64,000 bases of DNA from CAYUAG01 sp046483025. Its GTDB lineage: Bacteria > Zhuqueibacterota > QNDG01 > CAYUAG01. Both the position numbers and the translations under genes were made by a program. The stretch spans positions 1 to 64,000 of the forward strand of contig JAWODZ010000116.1 of NCBI GenBank assembly GCA_046483025.1, written 5' to 3'. The notes beneath the pieces are model-generated. The model was not told where the DNA came from. It saw only the letters and a program-made list of their open reading frames with translations, and did no database searches. Of the stretch, positions 17,498 to 27,128 are shown one piece after another; the stretch's first letter is position 1; every line of letters starts with the position of its first letter.

Positions 17498-19546
17498 TTA
17501 ATAGACTAAGCTATGCAATTCAGAATACTTTTGCATGAGCTCAGAAGCGATTCTTTTTAACTCAATCCAATTTTCTTCCTTGAGGTTTTTGATAATTTTT
17601 TCAAATTTTTCCTCTACAATTTCTCCAAAATCCAGAAATGGATATAATTTTTGTGTTTCTAATAAAAGTGAAACACCTTTTTTTATATCAATATATTCAT
17701 CACGCATTATAAAACTAATGCCTTTTAAAAACTGAACATCATCAGCTATATATTGATCACTGATGATTGGATATCTGGGATAGTCCTCATGTAACTTGGA
17801 ACTAAAACTGTCTAATATATCCTTACTTAAGGTTTCAAAAGCAGACTCATACTGCCCATTATATAAAAGAGTTTCCCCCAGAGATAAAAAGGAAAGGGTA
17901 ACCATATTTCTGTAATCTAATAGTTCATCATATTGCTCTATGGTTCTTATAGCATCACTAAACATGGTAATGGCAGAATCCCAATTGCCAACTTCTTTAT
18001 GACATACTCCTAATAAATAATAGGTTTTTAAACTTTTATCCTGGAGAGAATCCAGAACATTAATAGCTTTATTGATCTGATTTGAAATAATCAATACTTC
18101 TGCATATTCAATCAGATGCTCAGAAGTTAAAGATTGATAATCATCATTATATATAGGAGTATATTCTTCAACAGCATCCCTGGCAGCACTTTTTGCTTTA
18201 TCGATTTTACCTCTCCTCAGATACTTTCTTGCATCACTGACCAATAAATTTGCCTTGCCAATACCACCTCTGAGATAATAATACCTGCGAAGCATAAGAC
18301 TGTCCTCTTCTATTTCAACAAGCCTATCAATGGACTGATTAATAAAATTATTTGGATATTGTGCAATGACTCTTATTAGATCTTTTTCTTTCGATGAAGG
18401 TTCTACCTCATCTTCTGCTTTTTGAAAAAAATAAACTGGATTAAAAATATTTCCCAGTTTAAAAGTAAGGAAAAATCGATTATCTTCCGGCAAGGTTGGA
18501 TGATAACAGTAAGAATAATCTACCTGGAGCGAAGTCTGGTGTGCAAAGGGAATTGATAATCCTAATCCCAGGGAAAAATCCTCGGTTCTGTTATTAAGCC
18601 CCATCCGGGGATACAGAATATAATCATTATTTAACAAAGGAAAGAATCCTTCCATACCAAAATAATAACCTGGGCTGGATCCTTTAAAATATTCATAGTC
18701 AAGAGAAGTCAGTATATAGGATTCCTTAAAAAATTTCCGCATTGATTTCCAGCTGATCGGAATCCAATCTTTAAAAATAATCTTATAGCTTAATCCACCC
18801 CGGAAAACAACCGGAAAATAATCCTTTTCATCATCATAATCGCTCCAGCCAGGTCGAATAATATTCTGTACAGCAAACCCTAATCTTAGGGGCAAGAGAT
18901 AACGCAGGGAAACAAGATTAAAAATTGGAGCATGAATCGGCTGAAAAATTAAACCTATATCTGCACCGTATGACCATTTATTTTTTATATTATTATAATT
19001 AACTTCGGAAGTAGACTGAAGGTCACTAATATTTTGATTTACTAATTTTAGATTAAAACCGTAGCTCAGTATCCCCCAGGTAGTAATTTCCTCCCGGGCC
19101 CAGGCACCAACAAAAGCATTTTCATTAAAACCAAAATCACCTAAATAAATCCCTTGGTTATTCCGCTGTTCATATCCTGTTGAAGCCAACCCCACCCAAC
19201 CAAATCCTATACTTGATGATGAACCAAGAAAAAAATTATTGGAATTCTTCATCATTCGAGGAATGACAAATCCAACATGAGAAAAACGACTGTCATAATA
19301 AAGGTTTGTATACATGGATGTTAATTCTATTCTATCTGCAGCAATTATTCCGGCAGGATTCCAAAAAACACCACTGGCATCATTAGCCAAAGAAATAAAA
19401 GACCTGCCCATACCAAGTGCCCGGCCGCCAATTCCATAACGAAGAAACGTTCCTGGTTGTCCGCTATCTTCTTGAGAAAAAACAAACTGCAGAGAAATAA
19501 TTATAAAAATGCCAGTTAATGTTCGCTTAAGCAATATTTTCATCAT
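17498..19546 (-). CDS. PorV/UPF0164-like outer-membrane protein with TPR tail
   Basis: A 682-residue exported protein. After the signal peptide (IFIIISLQFVFSQ), residues 30-370 match the PorV/PorQ/UPF0164 barrel type: FLRYGIGGRALGMGRSF, then ANDASGVFWNPAGI, then many glycine-aromatic strands. In type IX secretion, PorV-like barrels bring cargo carrying a sorting domain to the cell surface. Residues 390-670 are a TPR solenoid (AARDAVEEYTPIY, TYYLLGVCHKEVGNWDSAI), an uncommon addition. Two genes for proteins with a sorting-type C-terminus lie immediately upstream, which fits a PorV-like role. Core type IX genes are not seen in this window. Confidence 0.75.
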   Translation of the reverse strand: MMKILLKRTLTGIFIIISLQFVFSQEDSGQPGTFLRYGIGGRALGMGRSFISLANDASGVFWNPAGIIAADRIELTSMYTNLYYDSRFSHVGFVIPRMMKNSNNFFLGSSSSIGFGWVGLASTGYEQRNNQGIYLGDFGFNENAFVGAWAREEITTWGILSYGFNLKLVNQNISDLQSTSEVNYNNIKNKWSYGADIGLIFQPIHAPIFNLVSLRYLLPLRLGFAVQNIIRPGWSDYDDEKDYFPVVFRGGLSYKIIFKDWIPISWKSMRKFFKESYILTSLDYEYFKGSSPGYYFGMEGFFPLLNNDYILYPRMGLNNRTEDFSLGLGLSIPFAHQTSLQVDYSYCYHPTLPEDNRFFLTFKLGNIFNPVYFFQKAEDEVEPSSKEKDLIRVIAQYPNNFINQSIDRLVEIEEDSLMLRRYYYLRGGIGKANLLVSDARKYLRRGKIDKAKSAARDAVEEYTPIYNDDYQSLTSEHLIEYAEVLIISNQINKAINVLDSLQDKSLKTYYLLGVCHKEVGNWDSAITMFSDAIRTIEQYDELLDYRNMVTLSFLSLGETLLYNGQYESAFETLSKDILDSFSSKLHEDYPRYPIISDQYIADDVQFLKGISFIMRDEYIDIKKGVSLLLETQKLYPFLDFGEIVEEKFEKIIKNLKEENWIELKRIASELMQKYSELHSLVY

Positions 19547-19572
19547 ATATCTACTCTAACTATTTATACTGT

Positions 19573-20649
19573 TTACCTTACTACTGCTATTTTACAATAC
19601 AAATCACTTGATCCGGGAACGATACATATATATCCGCCTGATGATACCATCTCATTTTCTCCATTCAGTCCGTCCCATTCAAAAAAATAATTCCCCCAGG
19701 TTCTCTTCAATTTTCTCACTAAATTTCCAAATAAGTCATAAATCCTAACTTCTTCAACATCCTTATTCTCAATTTTTATAATAGATTTTTCACCTTTTTT
19801 AGGATTAAAAGGATTGGGAAAACAAAACATTTCCGAACTGGATGAAATCCAGAATAAAGTAAATTCTCTTTTATAAGATTTTCTGCCGGCAAGATCAGAA
19901 ATCCAGAAATCCAAATGCAGTTGTTCCTGTTCAGATGCTAATAAGTGATACGTGAATTCTCTATTAATATATATTTCAGGTGGTTCTATGTTTATAATAG
20001 TAGTATCTGCTTGTGAATTGATATCATTTGATTCTCTTATATATATCTTTTCAACTTTACCTAGTATAGAATCACTGGCAATAATAAAAAAATGTAAAGT
20101 GTTACCCAATACCCAATTTGTATTATCTCCCTGCTGTAAATCTGCAATATGTAACTTATGAATAACCGGAGGATTTTTATCCTGAATTGATATTTCCGGT
20201 TCTGACCAGTAGCTTAAACCATTTTGTCCTGTTGAATCAATTCCGATATAGCGTAAACGGTATTCTATAGGAACACCAGCAGGTAAATTCATAAAAGTTG
20301 CCGAATCAACATTAGAATCAACAAATCCCCATAATTCAATATTATTGTATACCGCCTGTACTTCATAAAGAATTAAAGACGCTTTTAGTTTTTCCAGTGA
20401 TGTTTGAATACTGTCATTATCCCATTTGATGGTATTTATATTATTAAGGCTGTATTCAGGCTCTGGTAATAATTCCGGAGCAGGAAATATAGTATCCAAC
20501 ATGGCTTTTTCAAAAAAAGAATACTGCTGTATTGTTTCCGGTGTACTCCAGGCTTGAATTCTTTTCTGCTGTGAATAAGAATAATGTGTAACAATAAAAC
20601 AAAACAAAATAATAATGCATAGAAAAGGAATATCACTATTTTTCTTCAT
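19573..20649 (-). CDS. Secreted protein with FlgD-like C-terminal sorting module
   Basis: A 358-residue exported protein with an N-terminal signal peptide (IPFLCIIILFCFIVTHYS). The last 85 residues form the FlgD/Ig-like module typical of type IX-type cargo in FCB phyla: CFPNPFNP, then VEEVRIYDLFGNLVRKL, then FEWDGLNGENEMVSSGGYIC. The rest (about residues 60-260) looks like two beta-sandwich domains (YEVQAVYNNIELWGFV, VEKIYIRES) of unknown role. It lies 26 bases before the PorV-like gene and 73 after the giant Fn3 gene. Confidence 0.72.
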   Translation of the reverse strand: MKKNSDIPFLCIIILFCFIVTHYSYSQQKRIQAWSTPETIQQYSFFEKAMLDTIFPAPELLPEPEYSLNNINTIKWDNDSIQTSLEKLKASLILYEVQAVYNNIELWGFVDSNVDSATFMNLPAGVPIEYRLRYIGIDSTGQNGLSYWSEPEISIQDKNPPVIHKLHIADLQQGDNTNWVLGNTLHFFIIASDSILGKVEKIYIRESNDINSQADTTIINIEPPEIYINREFTYHLLASEQEQLHLDFWISDLAGRKSYKREFTLFWISSSSEMFCFPNPFNPKKGEKSIIKIENKDVEEVRIYDLFGNLVRKLKRTWGNYFFEWDGLNGENEMVSSGGYICIVPGSSDLYCKIAVVR

Positions 20650-20722
20650 TTACTGGACCTCGCAGAATGTTCTATTACATTAAATAAATTCAAAACTTTT
20701 TTATCCTGATAGTAAGAAGTTT

Positions 20723-23700
20723 CTATTTTATTAATAACATTTTAGTTTCATTTCTCCACAACTTGCCACTTTTAGTTTTCACGGTAAGAAAACAAATATA
20801 GATACCCGAAGAAACATATTTTTTATGCATATCAGTACCATCCCAGGTAACTGAATAGCTGCCCGGAGAAAGACTGCTTCTTGTAAATCCTCTAACAAAT
20901 GATCCCCTCATATTAAAAATACTTATGGTTACATCTGATTGTTCTGGAATCTCATACCTTATTTCTGTAGTACTATTAAAAGGATTTGGTTTGTTGGGAT
21001 GTAAATTAAATGATAATATGCTATTATTACTCTCCTCAATTCCGGTTAAACATTTATTACCTGATGAATTATCCATAAAAGCTGCTAATAAGGACCACGC
21101 ACTCTCAATCATGTGCCCATTCTCAGCCTTTTTTCTTACCTTCAATCTAAACCAAGTAGTGTCAATTTTAATTGATCCCCAGCCGGTTGTACAGCTGCAG
21201 GTCTCACTGACAGTCCATCCAATCTGACATAATAAACGATCAGTAAGGTCGTCATCCTGATAAGCAAGTGGAAAATGAGAAGGATCCTGGGCAATTTCAA
21301 TAAAATATTCCAGGGAATCATTTGATTCAATCTCCGGAATACTACACACTTTGTAATCTATAGGATCCGGAGGAGGCGGTGTTGCCAGAAAATTTTCAGC
21401 ATTGATGGTTGTATCACCCTGAGTAATATTTCCAGCACTGTCAATAACATTGATCTGCCACTGATAATTTCTATTAAGAGTATAACCTTGATAAACGTAG
21501 TTCTGCATTGTATCAGTTGTGTCAACAGGTATTTCATCCTGAATCCATTTCTCACCATTCAATTCTCTTACAATTCGATATAATTTGGCATTCCACATTA
21601 TATTTCGGTTAGTATCAACTGTTCCTTTTTCAACTCCTTCACCACTCCAGGTACAAGAAACTTTAATAGAATCTGAAGCTGAATTATACGGTCCATTATA
21701 TTTTACTTTAAAATCATTTACTGATGGAGAAGGTATAGTATCATACACCGAAACTCTTAACCCATAAGAATCACTGGACCACACAACAGTCTCAGGTGCA
21801 ATAACAATATTATTACCTGATTCATCCTGGAAAATCTTGACAGCATTATGTCCCCATTTATCCTTGGCAGTAACCCGGATAAAAACAGGATCATTTTTTT
21901 GACTGGCTAATTCTGGAATTCTAACTTTTTTGTTCCTATTATAATCAGCTTTAATATAATCTGTGGTCACAGTCTGATCAGCAATAGGAGGAAAAGACGA
22001 ACTGATACTCAACTGTATTAGTAGTGAATCTGCATTCTCTGTTTCCAGTTCAATATCTTCACCGGTTTTATCATTAATCCATTTCCAGAATACCTGCAGA
22101 GAATCCTGATTAAAATATTCCAGAGTTCTGCTTGAATCAATATCCGGAATAAATGCCACACTATCACAGGTAACTGTAACTGCATGCTCATCCAGAATTT
22201 GGTCTAAGGAATCTATAGCTTTAATTGTATAAGTATAATCTTTACCATGTTTCAAATTATCAGAATTATCAACAAAAGATAAAATATCAGAGGGAAACGT
22301 CCATGTATTTTCTTGAGTATCATCTGCTGAACGGACAACCTTAAAAGAATCAATTTTATATTTCCTGATAATTTCAGAATTATTCCAATAGATAAATATA
22401 CTTTTGCCAGGCAATGCAAAAGACTCAAGAGAATCAAATAAACTGAAATCCGGTACAGTAAAAGGTCTTGACCAGGCGCTGGGTTTATAGGGATATGAGT
22501 TAGGTATTCCTCTTATTCTGAAAATATAATTATGATCTGATACTACCCGAAAATCTTCAAAAAATTCATCTCCATCAATAGTATAAATGATTTCAGATTT
22601 TCTATAAAGATTACTCAATGAATCCTGGTAAATTTTTACTTCATATTTTATAATATCTCCTTCCTTAAGTAGAGAAGGAATCACTCTCTTCCAGCCAATT
22701 CTTATAAAATAATTATCATTTTGATTTTTTTTCTCATAAAATACTACTTCCGGGGCAGAGTTACAGTAAGTTGTAACTTCATCAGTAGGATCACTCGTAT
22801 CCTTAAAAACATCAATAGCTGTAATCGCATAATCATAATCTCGATATCCAATTAAGGTATCACCCGGTTCATTTTTCAATTCATCCATCCCGTATTTATC
22901 AACCCAGCTAATCTTTTCCTTCCTGTTATATATTTCTCCAATTTTCTTACTATCACGAAAAATTTCATACCCGAAAGCATCCAGTGATGCTCTGGTCCAG
23001 CTAAGTTTTATATTCCCATTCCAGTCTACAGAATCAATTTTTGCTTGGAGATTTTCTGGTGTTCTATTTAAATTCCTTATTGCAATTAAAGTATTTGACC
23101 ATAAACTGGAAACATTACCTATATAAACTGCTCTTGCTTTAATAAAGGAAACTTCATTTCCAGATAAGTCAACTTCTAAAGTATCCGTATCTCTGTTTAA
23201 ATTTCTAATTGTCTGAAGTGTACCATTTACATCTATTTCATATTTCAACACCTCAGTAATATTAAATTTATTAATTCCAGCAGCCACAATATCATTTTGA
23301 GTCCACAGTGTATCTTTATCGTCTGATAATTTTATATCTGAACCAGAATCAGTAAAAACAATTTCCGGTCCCTGTAAAGATCTTTCCTGAACTTCCCAGT
23401 CACTTTCATTGACTGCTCTCATATTTCCTAAATAATCTTCAGAAGTGACTTTATAAGAAACAAGAGGATTCAATATTGTATAATCAGCTAAAATATTTAA
23501 AGTATCTATAAACTCAGTAGAAGTTGCTGTGCCGATATTAACAAAATGTTCTTCAATCTCCTCAATTTTTCTCCACAAATAATATCTTTTAACCCCGGTC
23601 ACTTCATCATATGCCGGCTCCCAGGATAAATTCATACACCATTTGGAATATTCAGGTAGAGATTCTTCTAACACAATCTCTCCTGTTAAATTATGAATAT

Positions 23701-25252
23701 CATCGGGAGCAAAACAATCCGGAATTCTATCATCTAACTGAACTGTATCCTGCGCAATCTCATATTTACAAAGTATACGCCGAATATAGGTTCTGCCATT
23801 AACAAAATTTGCATCAATATGTTCACTCCCGGAATTGTTTTGAAAAGCTCCATTTTTATCCACATAAGCATTTTCAGTATCAGTATAATCAAATACAAAA
23901 AAAACTTTATCAGGATCACTCTTACTCACCCACCCCCTGTTTCTTAAAATCTCAGGAGTTACCCAGCCGCTGCTGAAATACCGCATTTTTGAAGACGGTT
24001 CAGAATCAAAATATCTCGAACTGTCTCTCACAGATTCAAAGCATAATGCCTGCACTGTATTTTCCAGTCCCAATTGTATCCATAACGTGTCAACAGAACC
24101 CTTAATATATTCATCTCCGAAAGTATTCTCATTCGAACCATCATCGTCATCCTCATCTGTGTTTTCCCGATCATCCTCCTCACCTGAAAAATAAACACTG
24201 TTGGACCTAATCCCTCCTCCTATATTACCAACAACATCCACTGCTCTGACCCGATAAAAGGATATTTTCCCCTTTTCTAATGATTCATCAACCCATCTCA
24301 AAATTTCATCCTCAGTTGAACTGGAAAGAACTGTATCAACCGGAATTTCACCCTGGCTGGCGGTATTTCGATAAATTACATATTTTTCAACCTTACTAAT
24401 TTCATCACTGACCTTTTTCCAGACAAGTTCAATCTTATCACCTTTATTTAAAGCCTGAATAACAGTTACTTTTTTAGGAGCAGAATTATCCTGTACAGAA
24501 TAGGTAATGTCAGAACACATAAATAAAGTATCGTTTTCAACTATCACTTCCGAACGGGCAAAATATCCATACTTGTGACCATCCTCAAGATTTTCAAAAA
24601 CTGTAGTCCTGGATGCATTATTACCATTCTTATAAAGACGCTGAGCAGCTTTTCGTAAATTGGAAGGATCAGCATCATCAAAATAATAGGCATCCTGAAC
24701 AAAAGACCCTTCTACTGGATACCAGCTAATTTTATTTGATGTCCCCGAAGTAAATTCTGGTTCATTCTCAATTTCGGGATGTTCAATATCAACCTGATCT
24801 ACATTTATTATTACTTTCTGCCAACGAGTAGTTTCTTTTTTATTTTTTTCACCATACCAAATCATTACAGTATCACTGGAAGCGTTGGTGGGATGAATAT
24901 ACACAATATTTTCCAGGGTAGTTGATTTTTGAGGAAGTAAGGTTGTGGTTTTATTCTCCCATTTATCAACATAATCAGGAAATTGATATTTATACCAATT
25001 ACTCCCATAGTAACCGTCCCTGACCCAACAGCTGTATTCATCAGTCATGGAAGAATTGTTATAGTGTACAGTAAATTTAATTGCAATTAACTCATGAGTT
25101 CTGATATTTACATTAATTGTATTATTATTAACATATCTCTTATTATTATGCAAAATTTCAATTTCCAGCCAACCAGCATTAAGATTGGCTGTGATAACAA
25201 ATAATAAAACCATACTATACAGAAATAATCGGGTTTTTAAACCCTTTAACAT
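20723..25252 (-). CDS. Giant secreted multi-Fn3 protein with type IX-like sorting domain
   Basis: A protein of about 1509 residues. The start at 25252 follows GGAGG by seven bases and gives a signal peptide (LKTRLFLYSMVLLFVITANLNA). The body is a run of fibronectin type III-like domains, seen as repeated strands such as KIELVWKKVSDEISKVEKYVIYR, NIKLSWTRASLDAFGYEIFRD and KSIFIYWNNSEIIRKYKID, each with a following ADY/AVD turn. Near residue 375 there is an acidic loop (EEDDRENTDEDDDDG). The last 90 residues are the FlgD-like sorting module (HPNKPNPFNSTTEIRYEIPE ... SSGIYICFL) and the protein ends MLLIK. It is probably a large surface or secreted adhesion or matrix protein. It is the first gene of the long minus-strand string. 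Confidence 0.8.
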   Translation of the reverse strand: MLKGLKTRLFLYSMVLLFVITANLNAGWLEIEILHNNKRYVNNNTINVNIRTHELIAIKFTVHYNNSSMTDEYSCWVRDGYYGSNWYKYQFPDYVDKWENKTTTLLPQKSTTLENIVYIHPTNASSDTVMIWYGEKNKKETTRWQKVIINVDQVDIEHPEIENEPEFTSGTSNKISWYPVEGSFVQDAYYFDDADPSNLRKAAQRLYKNGNNASRTTVFENLEDGHKYGYFARSEVIVENDTLFMCSDITYSVQDNSAPKKVTVIQALNKGDKIELVWKKVSDEISKVEKYVIYRNTASQGEIPVDTVLSSSTEDEILRWVDESLEKGKISFYRVRAVDVVGNIGGGIRSNSVYFSGEEDDRENTDEDDDDGSNENTFGDEYIKGSVDTLWIQLGLENTVQALCFESVRDSSRYFDSEPSSKMRYFSSGWVTPEILRNRGWVSKSDPDKVFFVFDYTDTENAYVDKNGAFQNNSGSEHIDANFVNGRTYIRRILCKYEIAQDTVQLDDRIPDCFAPDDIHNLTGEIVLEESLPEYSKWCMNLSWEPAYDEVTGVKRYYLWRKIEEIEEHFVNIGTATSTEFIDTLNILADYTILNPLVSYKVTSEDYLGNMRAVNESDWEVQERSLQGPEIVFTDSGSDIKLSDDKDTLWTQNDIVAAGINKFNITEVLKYEIDVNGTLQTIRNLNRDTDTLEVDLSGNEVSFIKARAVYIGNVSSLWSNTLIAIRNLNRTPENLQAKIDSVDWNGNIKLSWTRASLDAFGYEIFRDSKKIGEIYNRKEKISWVDKYGMDELKNEPGDTLIGYRDYDYAITAIDVFKDTSDPTDEVTTYCNSAPEVVFYEKKNQNDNYFIRIGWKRVIPSLLKEGDIIKYEVKIYQDSLSNLYRKSEIIYTIDGDEFFEDFRVVSDHNYIFRIRGIPNSYPYKPSAWSRPFTVPDFSLFDSLESFALPGKSIFIYWNNSEIIRKYKIDSFKVVRSADDTQENTWTFPSDILSFVDNSDNLKHGKDYTYTIKAIDSLDQILDEHAVTVTCDSVAFIPDIDSSRTLEYFNQDSLQVFWKWINDKTGEDIELETENADSLLIQLSISSSFPPIADQTVTTDYIKADYNRNKKVRIPELASQKNDPVFIRVTAKDKWGHNAVKIFQDESGNNIVIAPETVVWSSDSYGLRVSVYDTIPSPSVNDFKVKYNGPYNSASDSIKVSCTWSGEGVEKGTVDTNRNIMWNAKLYRIVRELNGEKWIQDEIPVDTTDTMQNYVYQGYTLNRNYQWQINVIDSAGNITQGDTTINAENFLATPPPPDPIDYKVCSIPEIESNDSLEYFIEIAQDPSHFPLAYQDDDLTDRLLCQIGWTVSETCSCTTGWGSIKIDTTWFRLKVRKKAENGHMIESAWSLLAAFMDNSSGNKCLTGIEESNNSILSFNLHPNKPNPFNSTTEIRYEIPEQSDVTISIFNMRGSFVRGFTRSSLSPGSYSVTWDGTDMHKKYVSSGIYICFLTVKTKSGKLWRNETKMLLIK

Positions 25253-25433
25253 TTTATTTCCTCCAATAAATATCAATAAGTTAGTTTCTTTAATATTAAG
25301 AAATTATATAATAAATGTCAAGTAGAATTTGTCAGTCATTAATTTAGTTTCAAATTCACAGATATTTTTTCTTTTGATTTTAATTCTATATTTTAATATA
25401 TTAAAAATAAATAGTAATAAACGATTCTGATAA
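25253..25433. promoter_or_regulatory. Divergent promoter region
   Basis: These 181 bases separate the minus-strand giant Fn3 gene from the plus-strand acyltransferase gene and must hold the promoters for both. The sequence is very AT-rich. No operator or hairpin could be singled out with confidence. Confidence 0.4.
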
Positions 25434-26102
25434 ATGAATTTTAATAATTGGCTGTATAAAAAAATTTTACCCCCAATTAGTTGGTTGGCTATAACTCTTC
25501 TAACTAACTCTCTTAAAATTAAAATCATAAATAAATATAAAACCAATAATTTTAAAAAAGAAGGTGGAAAATTTGTTTTTGTCTGCTGGCATGGCAGGCA
25601 GTTTCTCTTAACTACTCATTTATCCAAACTGAATACAGGAGTTATTACTTCTATCAGCCAGGATGGAAGACTGCAGGCAGATATTCTCGGCAGAATGGGA
25701 TTTAAAATAACCTATGGTTCCAGTTCAAAATCACCAGTTAAAGCTTTGGTAGGATCAATTAAACTAATGCGTAAAGGTATCAATATGGTGATTGCGGTAG
25801 ACGGGCCTACTGGTCCGATCTACAAAGTTAAATATGGAGCCCTTTTTCTGGCTAAAAAAATGAATGCTCAAATTGTACCAGTAACCTTTTCATCCCATCC
25901 ATGTATAACCCTGAACGCCTGGGATAAATATCTGCTCCCTCTCCCTTTCTCCCAAACAGTTCTTCTCTGGGGTAATCCTATTCAACTGTCCGATTCTACT
26001 GACAAAAAAATTCTTGAAAAAGAAGCTGGTCTAATTGAAAAAAAACTCAATGCGATTAACAATACTGCTGATTTTATTGTTAATAAAAACAAATTACGAT
26101 GA
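25434..26102 (+). CDS. DUF374 lysophospholipid/lipid A-type acyltransferase
   Basis: A 222-residue membrane-associated acyltransferase. The family marks are all visible: CWHGRQ (about residues 50-55, standing for the HX4D-type catalytic start), SISQDGRLQADILGRMGF, TYGSSSK, and the AVDGPTGPIY block. DUF374 proteins are related to KdtA-associated and lysophospholipid acyltransferases, which add acyl chains to lipid A precursors or phospholipids. The ATG has no strong ribosome-binding site. It starts a plus-strand gene row after a divergent promoter region. Confidence 0.85.
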   Translation: MNFNNWLYKKILPPISWLAITLLTNSLKIKIINKYKTNNFKKEGGKFVFVCWHGRQFLLTTHLSKLNTGVITSISQDGRLQADILGRMGFKITYGSSSKSPVKALVGSIKLMRKGINMVIAVDGPTGPIYKVKYGALFLAKKMNAQIVPVTFSSHPCITLNAWDKYLLPLPFSQTVLLWGNPIQLSDSTDKKILEKEAGLIEKKLNAINNTADFIVNKNKLR

Positions 26103-26277
26103 TACCACTCTTCATAAAAATTTAACTCTAAAATTCTAAAAAATATGGTAAAAACAAATTTTTCCCTTGCAATTAAGTAAACTTTTAACGAGATTAATGT
26201 TTCAGAAACAAATTTTATGAAATAATGAAGATTTTATTAATAAAATTCTATCGATGCTTAAAATATAGTGAGGTTCT

Positions 26278-27042
26278 TTGGTAGGTGATGCATTTAAAAA
26301 ATTAGTAGAGATAATGAAAAAACTCAGGAGTAACGGTGGTTGTCCCTGGGACCAGGAACAAACGCATCAATCTCTTAAACCTTATCTTTTAGAAGAATCA
26401 TATGAGGTGATCGAATCTATTGATAATCATGATACTGAATCACTTAAAGAAGAATTAGGTGATCTTTTACTTCAACCTATTTTCCATGCGCAAATTGCCC
26501 AGGACAATGGTGATTTTTCCATAGTGGATGTTATTGAAAGTATCAACAAAAAATTAATTCGACGACATCCACATGTTTTTGACAATACAGAAATCAACAC
26601 AAGTGAAGAACAAAAAATTCATTGGGAAAGAATAAAAAAACAAGAGGGGAAAAAATCGGTTTTAGATGGTGTACCCAAAACAATGCCAGCTTTGACCCGA
26701 GCACACCGTATCCAGCAAAAAGCTGCAACTGTGGGATTTGACTGGGATACTGCTGACCAGGTATGGGAAAAAATTCGGGAAGAAATGGAGGAATTGAAAA
26801 CAGCTATTGATTCCAATGATCAGAATAATATATTTGAAGAATATGGAGATTTACTTTTTGCGCTGGTAAATCTTTCCCGATTTCTCCGGTTGGATCCTGA
26901 AGATGCTTTACGAAGTGCCTCTGGCAAATTCTGTAAACGATTCAAAAAAGTTGAAAAAACATACGATTCTACTGGTGAGGATATTAAAAAAGCGACTCTA
27001 GAAGAAATGGATAAAATCTGGAACAAAATAAAAAAAGATTAA
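26278..27042 (+). CDS. mazG: Nucleoside triphosphate pyrophosphohydrolase MazG
   Basis: A 254-residue two-domain MazG that hydrolyses NTPs to NMP and pyrophosphate as a house-cleaning enzyme. The first MazG domain shows CPWDQEQTHQSLKPYLLEESYEV and the EELGDLLLQ metal-binding pair (ExxE...ExxD), and the second shows KIREEMEELKTAI and FEEYGDLLFALVN. The start is a TTG with GTGAGG a few bases upstream; no ATG gives a full first domain. It stands alone, with 175 non-coding bases before it. Confidence 0.93.
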   Translation: MVGDAFKKLVEIMKKLRSNGGCPWDQEQTHQSLKPYLLEESYEVIESIDNHDTESLKEELGDLLLQPIFHAQIAQDNGDFSIVDVIESINKKLIRRHPHVFDNTEINTSEEQKIHWERIKKQEGKKSVLDGVPKTMPALTRAHRIQQKAATVGFDWDTADQVWEKIREEMEELKTAIDSNDQNNIFEEYGDLLFALVNLSRFLRLDPEDALRSASGKFCKRFKKVEKTYDSTGEDIKKATLEEMDKIWNKIKKD

Positions 27043-27128
27043 TTAAACAATGAAAAAAGGCAATTGATTATCTAAACTTTAATATACATAAAATATAACA
27101 TACAAACAAAAATTATTTGGGAATTATT

